Source: SXOA01 sp051004015 (lineage in GTDB: Bacteria > Planctomycetota > Planctomycetia > Pirellulales > Pirellulaceae). From it: 64,000 nt of DNA. Where the stretch lies: assembly GCA_051004015.1 (NCBI GenBank), contig JBPCKT010000127.1, forward strand, positions 1-64,000, read 5' to 3'. This document shows positions 52,333-60,813 of this stretch, piece by piece (within the stretch, counting starts at the first letter, position 1; the number at the start of each line of letters is the position of its first letter). A model generated the notes under the pieces. It saw nothing but the letters and a program-made list of their open reading frames with translations. It was not told the origin of the DNA and did not search any database. Made by a program: the position numbers and the translations under genes.

Positions 52333-53187
52333 CTAACCAAGTTCCGGGCCGGAACTCGCCCAGAGTTTGGCGACGTCGTCGTGTACGGCGTGGCCCCTGC
52401 ACATCCGTAGGAATTGCCGCTGGAGCGAAAGACCTGCGGATTGTGCTAGCGCTACAGCGCCGGAGTGGCTCGAAGGAAGATCCCAATAGATCCGGCTGCC
52501 GGCGTGACGGCTGAGAGCACCGATGAGCAGGGCGCTGCCGGCATCGGCAACCTCGGCGATGCACGGACCAAGCTGTAGAGCGTCACTACCGGGGCGGGCG
52601 GTGAAGTAGCCGACGATGCGGCCGGCACGCGCGACAACATGAACCGCGGCGGGTTCCTCGGCAAAGAGGCGAGAGAGGAACCTGCTGCGCTGGGTGCCGG
52701 TGACGGCAGCATCCAGTGTCTGGATGGCGCTTATGTCTTCTAAATCGGCAAGGCGAACCACCGGCGAATCTGTTGTGGATGACTCGCCAACAGCTCCAAT
52801 CATTCCCTCATACCGCGTCAATTCATACTGCGGCACAAATCCAAGTGCCTCATAAAGCGGCCGGCCAAGCGGAGTGGCATCAAGACGGATCGACTTCGCT
52901 CCAAGTTCTTCCGCCACCTGGATCGCGCGGTTCATGAGGGCCTTCCCTACGCCGCGCCCACGGAACTCTTGCTCAACCAGCACCATCGAGATCCAAGCGA
53001 CGGCTTCAAATGCCGTGACGACCGCGGTCCCCACCGCCACGCCATCCAACTCCGCCACCAGACACCCCTCCGGCTGCATCGCCAGAAACCGCCGCCAGTC
53101 CGCCGGCGTCTGGTTCCAGCCGGCCTGGCTCTTGAGCAGCATGCCAAGCGGCAGATCGTCCGCGGTCATGGGGCGGATGCGGATCAC
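52333..53187 (-). CDS. two-domain GNAT acetyltransferase
   Basis: A 284-residue protein with two GNAT-like halves. The first has ISMVLVEQEFRGRGVGKALMNRAI, the acetyl-CoA-binding motif A with its RGxGxG/A core. The second (from about 160) is a diverged GNAT-like C-terminal domain (VVRLADLEDISAIQTLD ... IVGYFTARPG). GTG 53187, 5 bp after the LRR gene's stop, is taken as start because IRPMTADDLP is a normal GNAT beginning; ATG 53169 is the alternative. Probably co-transcribed with the LRR gene. Substrate unknown. Confidence 0.83.
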   Translation of the reverse strand: MIRIRPMTADDLPLGMLLKSQAGWNQTPADWRRFLAMQPEGCLVAELDGVAVGTAVVTAFEAVAWISMVLVEQEFRGRGVGKALMNRAIQVAEELGAKSIRLDATPLGRPLYEALGFVPQYELTRYEGMIGAVGESSTTDSPVVRLADLEDISAIQTLDAAVTGTQRSRFLSRLFAEEPAAVHVVARAGRIVGYFTARPGSDALQLGPCIAEVADAGSALLIGALSRHAGSRIYWDLPSSHSGAVALAQSAGLSLQRQFLRMCRGHAVHDDVAKLWASSGPELG

Positions 53188-53192
53188 GGTTG

Positions 53193-54548
53193 CTACCGCC
53201 GGATTTCGGTCAGTCCGGGAAGCTTGGCCTTGAGCTTGTTCACCCCTTCGTCGGTCACGTTCGGCAGAAAGGTGATGACCAGCGTCTTCAGATTCTTGTG
53301 GTCCGCCAGAGATTCGAGCGCCGCGTCGTCCACCTGTTTGTTGCTGCCGATGTGAAGAAACTCCAGTTGTGCCAAGGGGCGAAGGTGGGCCATTCCCTTC
53401 GCGGAGATTTTGCAATCGTCCAGGTTGAGCCGCTTCAACTTGATCAAGCCTTCGAGGTGCACCAGGCCGGCGTCGGTGACTTGCGTGTGCCAGAGGTTGA
53501 GGTCCTCCAGGTTGCTCAGACCCGCGAGACTCTCCAGCCCCGCATCCTTGACAAAGGTCTCCGAAAGATCGAGCAGCTTGAGTTTTTTCAACCCGCTCAG
53601 GTGCGTCAGACCCTTGCCGTTGAGTGCACAGTTCCGCAGCTCCAGCGATGTGAGCTCTTTGAATCTTCCAATCGGCTCCAATTCTGCGTCGTAAATGTTT
53701 TTGGCATTGGTAAGTGAGATCGTCTGCACACCCGCCAGCACAGTGACCTTCTCCAGCCCTGCGGCAGTGACCTCCGTGGATTCCAGAGATAGTGACTTGA
53801 GATTCTTCGCACCAATCACGAATTCCAGCGTGGAATCGTCCACCGTCGGCCCCCAGATCCGCAAAGATTTCAGGTTCTTGAAGTTCTCCAGAATCTTCCA
53901 CTCCGCTTTGGGAACCTCGTTGCAGTCCTGCAGATCGAGCAATTCCAGCCAGGTGCAGTCCTGGAGGGCAGCCAGGCAGGCTCCGTCAAAGTGCGTCTGC
54001 GGGGCGCGGATCCGCTTGAGCGTTTTGATTTTCGCCAGCGAAACATACCCGGCTGCAGTAACTTTGCAGCGTTTGAAATTCACTTCCTCAATCTTCGGTA
54101 AGTTTGCCAGGTGAGCGAGGCCGGAATCGGTAATTCCGCTGACGGTCAAATCTAGCGACTTGAGCCCCGGATGCTCCGCCAGCGACTCTAATCCCTTGTC
54201 GGTCACGCCAAGCTTATCCGCCGTAAGGTGCTCCACTTGCGGCAAGTCCCTGAGCAGCGCCAGGTCCGCGTCGCTTCCCGCCGGGCCGAGTTCCACCCGC
54301 ACCACCTCTCCCTCCTTGCGGACCAGCTTCGCCCCCGTCTTCTCCAGCGCCGTCGCGGCTGCTTTGGCCTGAGCACTTTCTTCGCTGTCGCTTCTGACGG
54401 TTTGGGTGGGATCCTCTTTCCCCGTCTTGCCGCCAGTTGTTCCCGTTCCCGCATTGGGCGCCGGCGATGACGAACAGCCGCCCAGGACCGCGGCAATGAA
54501 TAGGACGATCAGGGTCGCCGTTGCCAGGCGAAGAACGCGACTTGACAT
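53193..54548 (-). CDS. leucine-rich-repeat lipoprotein
   Basis: A 451-residue protein with a lipobox leader (LIVLFIAAVLGGCSSS, Cys near 25), a short polar linker, then about 13 ribonuclease-inhibitor-like leucine-rich repeats of the form LKSLDLTVSGITDSGLAHL and NLEDLNLWHTQVTDAGLVHL. Such lipoproteins are frequent in planctomycetes and probably act as protein-binding scaffolds at the cell envelope. ATG 54548 is chosen because it begins the leader; the open frame extends to 54863. Confidence 0.85.
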   Translation of the reverse strand: MSSRVLRLATATLIVLFIAAVLGGCSSSPAPNAGTGTTGGKTGKEDPTQTVRSDSEESAQAKAAATALEKTGAKLVRKEGEVVRVELGPAGSDADLALLRDLPQVEHLTADKLGVTDKGLESLAEHPGLKSLDLTVSGITDSGLAHLANLPKIEEVNFKRCKVTAAGYVSLAKIKTLKRIRAPQTHFDGACLAALQDCTWLELLDLQDCNEVPKAEWKILENFKNLKSLRIWGPTVDDSTLEFVIGAKNLKSLSLESTEVTAAGLEKVTVLAGVQTISLTNAKNIYDAELEPIGRFKELTSLELRNCALNGKGLTHLSGLKKLKLLDLSETFVKDAGLESLAGLSNLEDLNLWHTQVTDAGLVHLEGLIKLKRLNLDDCKISAKGMAHLRPLAQLEFLHIGSNKQVDDAALESLADHKNLKTLVITFLPNVTDEGVNKLKAKLPGLTEIRR

Positions 54549-54653
54549 GAGCACAACTCCGCATGGCGGAAGAATGAACGGCTGCAAAAATGCCCCGCTG
54601 GTGTCGAGACTTAGAATCAAGTGCAGCGTACTGAACGGCGCCCATGAACGCAA

Positions 54654-55100
54654 ACCCCCGCAATCTCTACCGATGGCTTCCCCGGCTACCCGGAAGCGGT
54701 TGACCTCGCGTTCGGTCAGTACGTGAAGTACGGGGTGCTTATCAAGCAGTACCGCAATGCGAACATGGACTACACCCCTTCGGAAATAGTTGGCACCAAC
54801 AGGCGGCCGATCAAAGGCGGGATAACCCCGTGGTCGATTTGCACCAGCCACGTAGAGCGGCACAACCTCACCATCCGCACCCTAATGAAGCGGTTCACCC
54901 GGCTGTCGCTTGGGTTCAGCAAGAAGCTGGAAAACTTGGAAGCGGCCTGCGCGATGTTCCTGGCCTATTACAACTACGTCTGGCGGACCCGGATGCCGAA
55001 AGAGTCTGGCCGCTATCGTCGCCCCGCTGCAATGGCCGCTGGCGTGGTCAAGAACCTGTGGAGCTTCGCGGACCTGTACGAAAACGTGACGGCGGCTTAG
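54654..55100 (+). pseudogene. C-terminal remnant of an IS1-like transposase
   Basis: Frame open from about 54654, with an ATG at 54723 opening a 125-residue ORF. Recognisable transposase pieces: ISTDGFPGYPEAVDLAF (with the second catalytic Asp) and SHVERHNLTIRTLMKRFTRL (with the catalytic Glu), then LGFSKKLENLEAACAMFLAYYNY. This matches the C-terminal half of IS1-family DDE transposases. The N-terminal part with the first catalytic Asp is missing, being cut off by an in-frame stop and the LRR gene start. Inactive remnant. Confidence 0.8.
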
Positions 55101-55115
55101 GTCGCTGGATTCTTT

Positions 55116-55141
55116 GCCCCGTCACTCTGGCGGGGCTTTTT
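55116..55141 (+). terminator. Rho-independent terminator
   Basis: GCCCCG (55116-55121) pairs with CGGGGC (55131-55136) over a 9-base loop and is followed by five T, 16 bases after the transposase remnant's stop. Confidence 0.75.
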
Positions 55142-55163
55142 GCTGCGCGGGTAGAATGGGGGG

Positions 55164-55247
55164 ATGCTAATTGCGTTTGTCCTCTTGATCGCTGTGCTCA
55201 TCTGCCTGCTGCTCAGATATTTCGGCGGTGACATCACAATTCGCTAG
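55164..55247 (+). CDS. possible 27-residue membrane micropeptide
   Basis: ATG 55164 opens MLIAFVLLIAVLICLLLRYF and a short polar end, a single-membrane-helix peptide much like KdpF or other small regulators in outline. The G-rich run before the ATG is too close for a normal ribosome binding site. Follows a terminator. Too short to separate from chance with confidence. Confidence 0.3.
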   Translation: MLIAFVLLIAVLICLLLRYFGGDITIR

Positions 55248-55299
55248 TTCTGCCTAAGGATTGCGCTGCCCAAATCTTAGGCATCAAGAATTTTCAAAC

Positions 55300-55330
55300 T
55301 GTACCACTACCCACTTGAGGTAGTGGTGCA
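55300..55330. repeat. TGTACCACTACC / GGTAGTGGTGCA inverted repeat (IS-end-like)
   Basis: TGTACCACTACC at 55300-55311 and GGTAGTGGTGCA at 55319-55330 match at 11 of 12 positions with a 7-base gap. As I recall, IS1-type right ends finish in ...CATTACC-like sequence, so this may be the remnant's right end followed by another element's left end. Confidence 0.5.
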
Positions 55331-55570
55331 TCCGTTTGGAATTTCTACCTGGTCCTTGGGCGGATTTGGGGCAGGTGCTGAAGGATGCAGCAAGATCGGC
55401 TCCATGTGGTCCCCAAGTTTCGGTCAGGCATCGGCGGCATGTTGCGATGCCGTTCAGGTATTTCCAATCGCCCTCCGCCCGTCCATGACACCGCAGCTCG
55501 CCGCGCGCAGTTGCGATAGGATTTAGAGCTCTTCCGTGCTAAGCTGGGCCATCGCTAGGACACCTTGCGA

Positions 55571-56320
55571 ATGGCGTTAGTGATGCTTCAGCATTCGATC
55601 GTCCTGCGAGTTGTTCTTATACATCGGTTTCAGCGTGACTTGGCTGCGGAGGCTTCGATTAAGCAGACAACCATTTTCTTCGTAGTTTGGCTGAGCGGGT
55701 TCGTCGCCCTTGCCGATGACGTGCCCAAGCCGACTCTGGCGAAGCAGCCGGAGTTGCGAAGCGAGTTGCTTCATCGAACGAAGACAGACCAAGATGCTCG
55801 CCAGGCGCTGATCACCTGGATGAACGACCACGGAGCGAATGGCGTGGTGGTGACGGCCTTCCTGAGCAAGGAGAAGCAGGCGGACTTTGAGAAAGTCAGC
55901 GCCCAGGTGAAAGGGGTCGATGAGGACAACACGCAGTGGCTTAAGGGCGTGGTCGAAAGACACGGATGGCCCTCCAACACCATGGCGGGAGAGGACGGGG
56001 CGAACGCCGCCTGGCTGCTCGTGCAGCATGCCGACGCCGAGCCGAAGTTCCAGCGCAAGTGCCTTGACCTGATGGCCAAGCTGCAAAAGGGTGAAGTGTC
56101 GCCAGCGAACCTGGCCTACCTTACCGACCGGGTGCTACTGGCGGAAGGCAAAAGGCAACGATACGGAACTCAGTTCACATCCGTGGACGGCAAATGGCAG
56201 CCTCGTCCCCTCGAAGATGAAGCGAACGTGGACAATCGCCGTGCCGAGGCTGGGCTGCCCCGACTGGCCGAATACGCCAAATGGATCGAGCAGCAATATG
56301 GCGGAAGTCCCCAGAAGTGA
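55571..56320 (+). CDS. DUF6624-like protein
   Basis: A 249-residue protein with a possible leader (TTIFFVVWLSGFVALAD near 40) after an unusual N-terminus that may be mis-started. The body (LVQHADAEPKFQRKCLDLMAKL, AYLTDRVLLAEGKRQRYGTQF, ANVDNRRAEAGLPRLAEYAKWI) matches the family I know as DUF6624 (no known activity). Neighbours give no clue. ATG 55571 is the first in-frame ATG; the true start could be later. Confidence 0.7.
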   Translation: MALVMLQHSIVLRVVLIHRFQRDLAAEASIKQTTIFFVVWLSGFVALADDVPKPTLAKQPELRSELLHRTKTDQDARQALITWMNDHGANGVVVTAFLSKEKQADFEKVSAQVKGVDEDNTQWLKGVVERHGWPSNTMAGEDGANAAWLLVQHADAEPKFQRKCLDLMAKLQKGEVSPANLAYLTDRVLLAEGKRQRYGTQFTSVDGKWQPRPLEDEANVDNRRAEAGLPRLAEYAKWIEQQYGGSPQK

Positions 56321-56467
56321 ACAGCTTCAGCAGCGTCGAACCGCAAGCAGTGCTTTTTGCGCTATCTCCGCGCCAGCTTCCACCAGCGCGACTTGCCGCT
56401 GGTGACGGTGATTGTCGCCCTCTGATAAATTGGCGTCACTTCTGGAAACATGACACGGGAGACTGCA

Positions 56468-57421
56468 ATGAACCGACCGCCCCAGCTCAACCGTCGTGAA
56501 ATGCTCGCCGGCGCGCTCGCCGCTGTCTCCACGGCGGCCGCGCCCACGGCGACCTTCGCCGCGACCGAGCAAGAGCGGCTGATCATCGACACCCACGTGG
56601 AGGTCTGGACGCTCGATCCCAAGTTTCCCTTTAATCATCCGGAAAGCGGCCGGGACCTGAAGGTGGAGATGGCCGCGCCGATCGAAAACCAGGTAGAGCA
56701 GATGCGCGAGTTCGGCCTCCAGTATGCCGTGCTGATCAATCCGCGCTACTTCGGCTGGGACAACTCCTATATCGCCCACTGCCTGAAAAGCCATCCGAAA
56801 CTTTTTGTCGCGCACGGACTGCTCGATCCGCAAGATCCCAAGGTGGCGGACAAGCTGCGTTACTGGGTGAAAGAGCACGGATTTCAGGGGATGCGGTTCA
56901 GTCCGATCTATCATCCCAAATCGACCTGGTTGAATTCGAAGGAACATTACCCACTCTGGCGCGAAGCGGAGAAGCTGGGCGCTGTGTTCAACTTTTACAT
57001 CGCGCCTCATCAAATGCCGATGCTGGAGGACATGGCGAATCGTTTCCCCGGCGTGAAAATCGTCGTCGACCATGCGGGCAAGCCCGACCTCAAGTCGCCG
57101 GATTGCTGGCCGGAGTTTCGGAAGATGTTCCGCCTCAAACGATTCCCGCAGGTCTGGATCAGCAACTCGGAACCCTACGAGATGTCGGAACTCAAACGCT
57201 ATCCCTACAAGGATACCTGGCCGTTCTATAAGGCCATCTATGAAGAGTTCGGCGGCAAGCAACTGGTGTGGGGCACCGGCTATCCCCGGCCGCGCTGGGA
57301 ACTGCCGATGGACAAAGAACTCGAATTCGTGGACAAGCACTGCGACTTCTATTCCGCCGCAGATCGCGAACTGATGCTGGGTAAGAACGCCTTGGGAATC
57401 TGGAGATTCCCCAAGGCGTAG
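56468..57421 (+). CDS. secreted amidohydrolase (amidohydrolase-2 family)
   Basis: A 317-residue protein with a twin-arginine leader (NRREMLAGALAAVSTAAAPT, cut near ...FAATEQ). IIDTHVEVWTLD near 40 replaces the usual second metal His with Val-Glu, GVKIVVDHAGKP near 195 keeps a His, and the final WGTGYPRPRWE lies where FGSDYP-like motifs normally are, so two metal ligands are altered and activity is uncertain. GGGAG lies 8 bases before ATG 56468; an earlier ATG at 56450 is possible. Related in layout to the gene at 34.2-35.1 kb. Confidence 0.8.
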   Translation: MNRPPQLNRREMLAGALAAVSTAAAPTATFAATEQERLIIDTHVEVWTLDPKFPFNHPESGRDLKVEMAAPIENQVEQMREFGLQYAVLINPRYFGWDNSYIAHCLKSHPKLFVAHGLLDPQDPKVADKLRYWVKEHGFQGMRFSPIYHPKSTWLNSKEHYPLWREAEKLGAVFNFYIAPHQMPMLEDMANRFPGVKIVVDHAGKPDLKSPDCWPEFRKMFRLKRFPQVWISNSEPYEMSELKRYPYKDTWPFYKAIYEEFGGKQLVWGTGYPRPRWELPMDKELEFVDKHCDFYSAADRELMLGKNALGIWRFPKA

Positions 57422-57461
57422 TTGTGGCGAAGCGGGAGTACAATCGGCTCCTTGCCGCGTT

Positions 57462-57677
57462 GTCAACGAGCCTCCACATGTCCTACTGGCCGGCTACGAG
57501 GGGATGAAGCAGCGGGAGGCGAAAATACCGGAGCAAGGCAAGATCCGCCTCCCCGAAGCCCTCGACCGGCTCATCGAACTCTACACCGCCAGCGACAAGC
57601 CCGACGAAGTGAAGAAGTGGCAAGGCGAGCGGGCAAAGTACCCGCCCCCCGCTGCTGCGACATCGGCTAAGGAGTAG
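57462..57677 (+). pseudogene. C-terminal remnant of a planctomycete Ser/Thr kinase/TPR protein
   Basis: The frame reads HVLLAGYEGMKQREAKIPEQ, then GKIRLPEALDRLIELY, TASDKPDEVKKWQGE and ends in TSAKE. This pattern, with LLxGYEGLKxREAKIP and RLIELYxAxxxPDExKKW, is the ordinary end of planctomycete serine/threonine protein kinases with C-terminal TPRs. No kinase domain precedes it, so it is a leftover. The only start is ATG 57504, mid-motif. Confidence 0.68.
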
Positions 57678-57748
57678 ACAGGGAGCGGCGAAACCGGCGG
57701 GGTCAACGAAAAAAGCCACCCGGCGACGAATCGCAAGGTGGCTTGAAG

Positions 57749-57821
<73 letters not shown>

Positions 57822-57907
57822 GATTTCACTTGTTCTTGCGCTGCCTCGTCGTCACCCCCCTATTTGGGTTAAAATGCGGTGATTTCTCCGGCAAATCCAA
57901 CACTTCA

Positions 57908-57936
57908 AAGCTATCCGCCTCATTTCCCGTTGTCAA
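57908..57936 (-). promoter_or_regulatory. candidate sigma-70 promoter for tRNA-Ala
   Basis: On the minus strand, TTGACA (57936-57931) and TAGCTT (57913-57908) are 17 bases apart, about 87 bases upstream of the tRNA 5' end. Confidence 0.55.
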
Positions 57937-58002
57937 GGACGGCCGATTACTGATAGACAGGCGGCTGGCACGCGGGTTCGCCTGCACGGACCGTCGATTG
58001 CG

Positions 58003-59118
58003 TTGTCAGCACCATCACTCGTAGAGCATCGTCCCGCTTTGAACCCGACATTGAAAAAGATTGGTCTGCTGGCAGCGAAAATCGGCGTTTCCGTCGCCAT
58101 TTTGGGATACCTGATTTTCTCCGCATTCCAAAACCCTGATTTCGTCAACATGCTGGCAGGGTGGCGGAATTGGCTCTGGTGGCGGCTGGCCGGGGCCGTG
58201 CTGCTGGTGCTGGCGGCCGTGGCTCTCACCGTCTGCCGTTGGCAGATGCTGGCGCGAACGCTGGGGCTGGAATTCTCCACCCGCGAAGCGCTGCGGGTGG
58301 GCTTTCTCGGATATGCGGTGAACCTGCTCCCCCTGGGGCTCGTCGGGGGAGACGCGGTTAAGGCGGTCTTTTTGGCTCGGCTCAATCCGACGCGCCGCAC
58401 CCAGGCCGTGGCGACCGTCTTCGTTGACCGGGTGATTGGACTGGTGGCCTTGCTCATCCTGGCCTCGCTGGGAACGCTGCTCATCGATGTGAACGAGATT
58501 GGCAAGGCTGATGCCGAACTGCAGCGCAAGCTGTCGCTCCTCTGCTGGGTCATTCGCGGCGCGGCGCTCGCCGGGATTGCGGCTGGCGGCTTGCTGTTTG
58601 TGCCGGGCTTCACCACATCCTCCGTTTGGAACTGGCTGGCCAAAACGCCGGTTCTGGGCGGCATCATTCAGAAGCTGGTCAGCGCGATGCACATTTACAG
58701 CGGACGCGCCGACCGGTTGCTGCTGGCGATGCTGATGAGCCTGGGCGTACATTTGCTGTTCGTGGCGATGATCTACGTCATCGGCAGCGCATTACTCGAC
58801 TCGCACGGCCGGCCGACGCCGCAGCCGCCGCTACTGGACCATGCCGTGTTTGTCCCACTGGCGATGGCGGCGGGGACGCTGCCGCAGGGATTCCTCGAGT
58901 GGCTGCTGACGATTTTTTACGAGGCGTTCTCGCCGGCGGACACCGCGAAGAAGGGGCTGATGATCGCTTTGGTCTACCGGGCAATTCAGGTCGTCGCCGC
59001 CGGTCTGGGAATGGCGCCTTTCATGCTCGCCGGCACCGCCCGTCCCGTCATCCATGCCGACGAATTGCTCGACAAGGACCTGCTCCCACGGTCCGATGCC
59101 GCCGCGCCGCTCAACTAG
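58003..59118 (+). CDS. flippase-like membrane protein (lysylphosphatidylglycerol synthase TM-region/UPF0104 family)
   Basis: A 371-residue protein with about eight hydrophobic segments and the family's [20 protein letters not shown] with [14 protein letters not shown] (near 110-150). [16 protein letters not shown] occurs in the second half. Members transfer or flip lipids or glycosyl-lipid precursors. TTG 58003 is the earliest start; TTG 58039 is an alternative. The 3' end overlaps queF (opposite strand) by 8 bp. Confidence 0.82.
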   Translation: MSAPSLVEHRPALNPTLKKIGLLAAKIGVSVAILGYLIFSAFQNPDFVNMLAGWRNWLWWRLAGAVLLVLAAVALTVCRWQMLARTLGLEFSTREALRVGFLGYAVNLLPLGLVGGDAVKAVFLARLNPTRRTQAVATVFVDRVIGLVALLILASLGTLLIDVNEIGKADAELQRKLSLLCWVIRGAALAGIAAGGLLFVPGFTTSSVWNWLAKTPVLGGIIQKLVSAMHIYSGRADRLLLAMLMSLGVHLLFVAMIYVIGSALLDSHGRPTPQPPLLDHAVFVPLAMAAGTLPQGFLEWLLTIFYEAFSPADTAKKGLMIALVYRAIQVVAAGLGMAPFMLAGTARPVIHADELLDKDLLPRSDAAAPLN

Positions 59119-59470
59119 TCTCCGATTCCTTGCTCACCGTCACAGTCGTGCTGATCCCCCCGCGAGGCGTAAATGCCGCCGCCAGCTTCAGCCGCCGGGG
59201 CTTCAGCGCTCCCATCAGATCATCGAAGATCCGGTTAGTGACGTTTTCATAGAAGATCCCTTCATTGCGAAAGCTCTGCAGATAGAGCTTGAGGCTCTTG
59301 AGCTCCACGCAGGTCCGATCCGGCGTGTAGGTAATCGTCAGCGTGCCAAAATCGGGCTGGCCCGTCATGGGGCAGACCGAGGTGAACTCCGGGCAGACGA
59401 TCTCAATGACGTAGTCCCTGCCGGGGAACTGGTTTTCAAAAGTCTCCAAAATCGCACGCGGGTCGGACAT
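59111..59470 (-). CDS. queF: NADPH-dependent 7-cyano-7-deazaguanine reductase QueF
   Basis: A 119-residue type I Que[13 protein letters not shown] at 31-42 supplies catalytic Cys33 and Asp40, and [22 protein letters not shown] the conserved Glu and QueF signature. It reduces preQ0 to preQ1 with NADPH in queuosine biosynthesis. ATG 59470 with AGGAG 7 bases upstream is chosen over an earlier in-frame ATG at 59497. queC is at 8.2-9.0 kb in this window. Confidence 0.95.
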   Translation of the reverse strand: MSDPRAILETFENQFPGRDYVIEIVCPEFTSVCPMTGQPDFGTLTITYTPDRTCVELKSLKLYLQSFRNEGIFYENVTNRIFDDLMGALKPRRLKLAAAFTPRGGISTTVTVSKESETS

Positions 59471-59523
59471 GCAGGGCTCCTTGGCACAAAAAGTCATTGT
59501 GCCATGATGGAGACGTTAAGGCA

Positions 59524-59555
59524 AATGACGAATTCCGAATGGCGAATGACGAATG
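59524..59555. repeat. AATGACGAATTCCGAATGGC repeat at a gene start
   Basis: Same unit family as 13600-13668 (GACGAATTCCGAATGGCGAATGAC). It ends in the start codon of the serine hydrolase gene (the ATG at 59553). Confidence 0.8.
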
Positions 59556-60743
59556 AAAAGGCAAGCTTTCACTGCGCACTTTTGTCTGCTGATTGTGCTG
59601 CTCGCGGGAATTTATTCCCTCGCTGCCGAACCTGCCCGGCTGCCGCATGTCTCACCTGCCGAGGCCGGCCTGAGCGCGGCGAAGCTGCAGCAGATCGACG
59701 CCATCGTCCAGGAAGGGCTCGACCAGAAGAAGATGCCCGGCTGCGTGGTGCTGGTCGGCCGGCGGGACAAGATCGTGCTGCTCAAGGCTTATGGCAACAA
59801 GCGGCTCGAGCCGGCAGCGGAGCCGATGACCACGGACACGGTGTTCGACGTGGCGTCCCTGACCAAGCCCATCGCCACGGCGACGAGCGTGATGATCCTG
59901 GTTGACAAGGGAAAGCTTAAGCTTGACGAGCCAGTCGCCACTTATCTGCCGGACTTCGCCGCCAATGGCAAAGAAAAAGTCATCGTGCGGCAGTTGCTCA
60001 TTCATACCAGCGGATTGATTCCAGACAACAGCATCAAGGATTATGACGACGGTGCGGACGAGGCGCTGAAGCGAGTCTTGGCCCTCAAGCTTCAGACGCC
60101 GCCGGGCGAGCGGTTCGCCTACAGCGACATGAACTACGTCGTGCTCGGCGAGCTCATCAAGAAAATCGCCGGCAAGAATGTCCACAAATACTCCCAGGAG
60201 CACATTTTCCAGCCGCTGGGAATGAAGGAGACGACTTACCTGCCCGGCGATGTTCTCAAGCACCGCGCCGCGCCGACCCAGCAGCGGGAAGGGAAATGGA
60301 TGCAGGGAGAAGTGCATGATCCACGAGCCTACAAGCTCGGCGGCATCGCCGGCCATGCCGGGCTCTTCTCCACCGCGGAAGACCTGGCCATCTATGCGAA
60401 CATGATGCTCCGTCGCGGGGAGCGCGGCGGAAAGCGCATCCTCTCCGAGGACGCTTGGAAGCAGATGACCTCGCCGAACAAAGTCCCCGCCCGCCGCAAC
60501 AAGGGTGCCGAGTACGAAGGGCTCCGCGGCCTGGGCTGGGACATGAAGACCGGCTACTCCATCAACCGGGGCGAATCCTCCTCGCCAGCCGCCTTCGGCC
60601 ACGGCGGCTTCACGGGGACAGCGATTTGGATTGATCCCGAGAAAGACCTGTTCCTGATCTTCCTCAGCAACCGAGTCCATCCGGACGGAAAGGGACTGGT
60701 AAATCCGCTCATCGGACGGATCGGAACGGTGGTGGGGGAATGA
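59553..60743 (+). CDS. secreted serine hydrolase (beta-lactamase/class C family)
   Basis: A 396-residue protein with leader CLLIVLLAGIYSLAAEP. The penicillin-binding/beta-lactamase family motifs are SLTK (Ser102, Lys105), YSDMN near 190 and HGGFTG near 350. Members hydrolyse amides or esters (D-alanyl peptides, beta-lactams or other esters); the target is unknown. The start codon lies in one copy, and the stop (GAA TGA) in a second copy, of the AATGACGAA repeat, so the gene is bounded by the same element on both sides. Confidence 0.88.
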   Translation: MKRQAFTAHFCLLIVLLAGIYSLAAEPARLPHVSPAEAGLSAAKLQQIDAIVQEGLDQKKMPGCVVLVGRRDKIVLLKAYGNKRLEPAAEPMTTDTVFDVASLTKPIATATSVMILVDKGKLKLDEPVATYLPDFAANGKEKVIVRQLLIHTSGLIPDNSIKDYDDGADEALKRVLALKLQTPPGERFAYSDMNYVVLGELIKKIAGKNVHKYSQEHIFQPLGMKETTYLPGDVLKHRAAPTQQREGKWMQGEVHDPRAYKLGGIAGHAGLFSTAEDLAIYANMMLRRGERGGKRILSEDAWKQMTSPNKVPARRNKGAEYEGLRGLGWDMKTGYSINRGESSSPAAFGHGGFTGTAIWIDPEKDLFLIFLSNRVHPDGKGLVNPLIGRIGTVVGE

Positions 60744-60809
60744 CGAAATTCGAATGACGAATGGCGAATGAATTGAAATTCGTCATTCGCCATTCGAGTT
60801 TCGAATTTC
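60739..60809. repeat. inverted repeat AATGACGAAATTCGAATGAC after the serine hydrolase gene
   Basis: The left arm (60739-60774) and right arm (60775-60809, GAAATTCGTCATTCGCCATTC) are near-complementary and form a hairpin. It contains the hydrolase stop codon and lies between convergent genes. Same family as 13600-13668 and 59524-59555. Confidence 0.8.
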
Positions 60810-60813
60810 CCTT

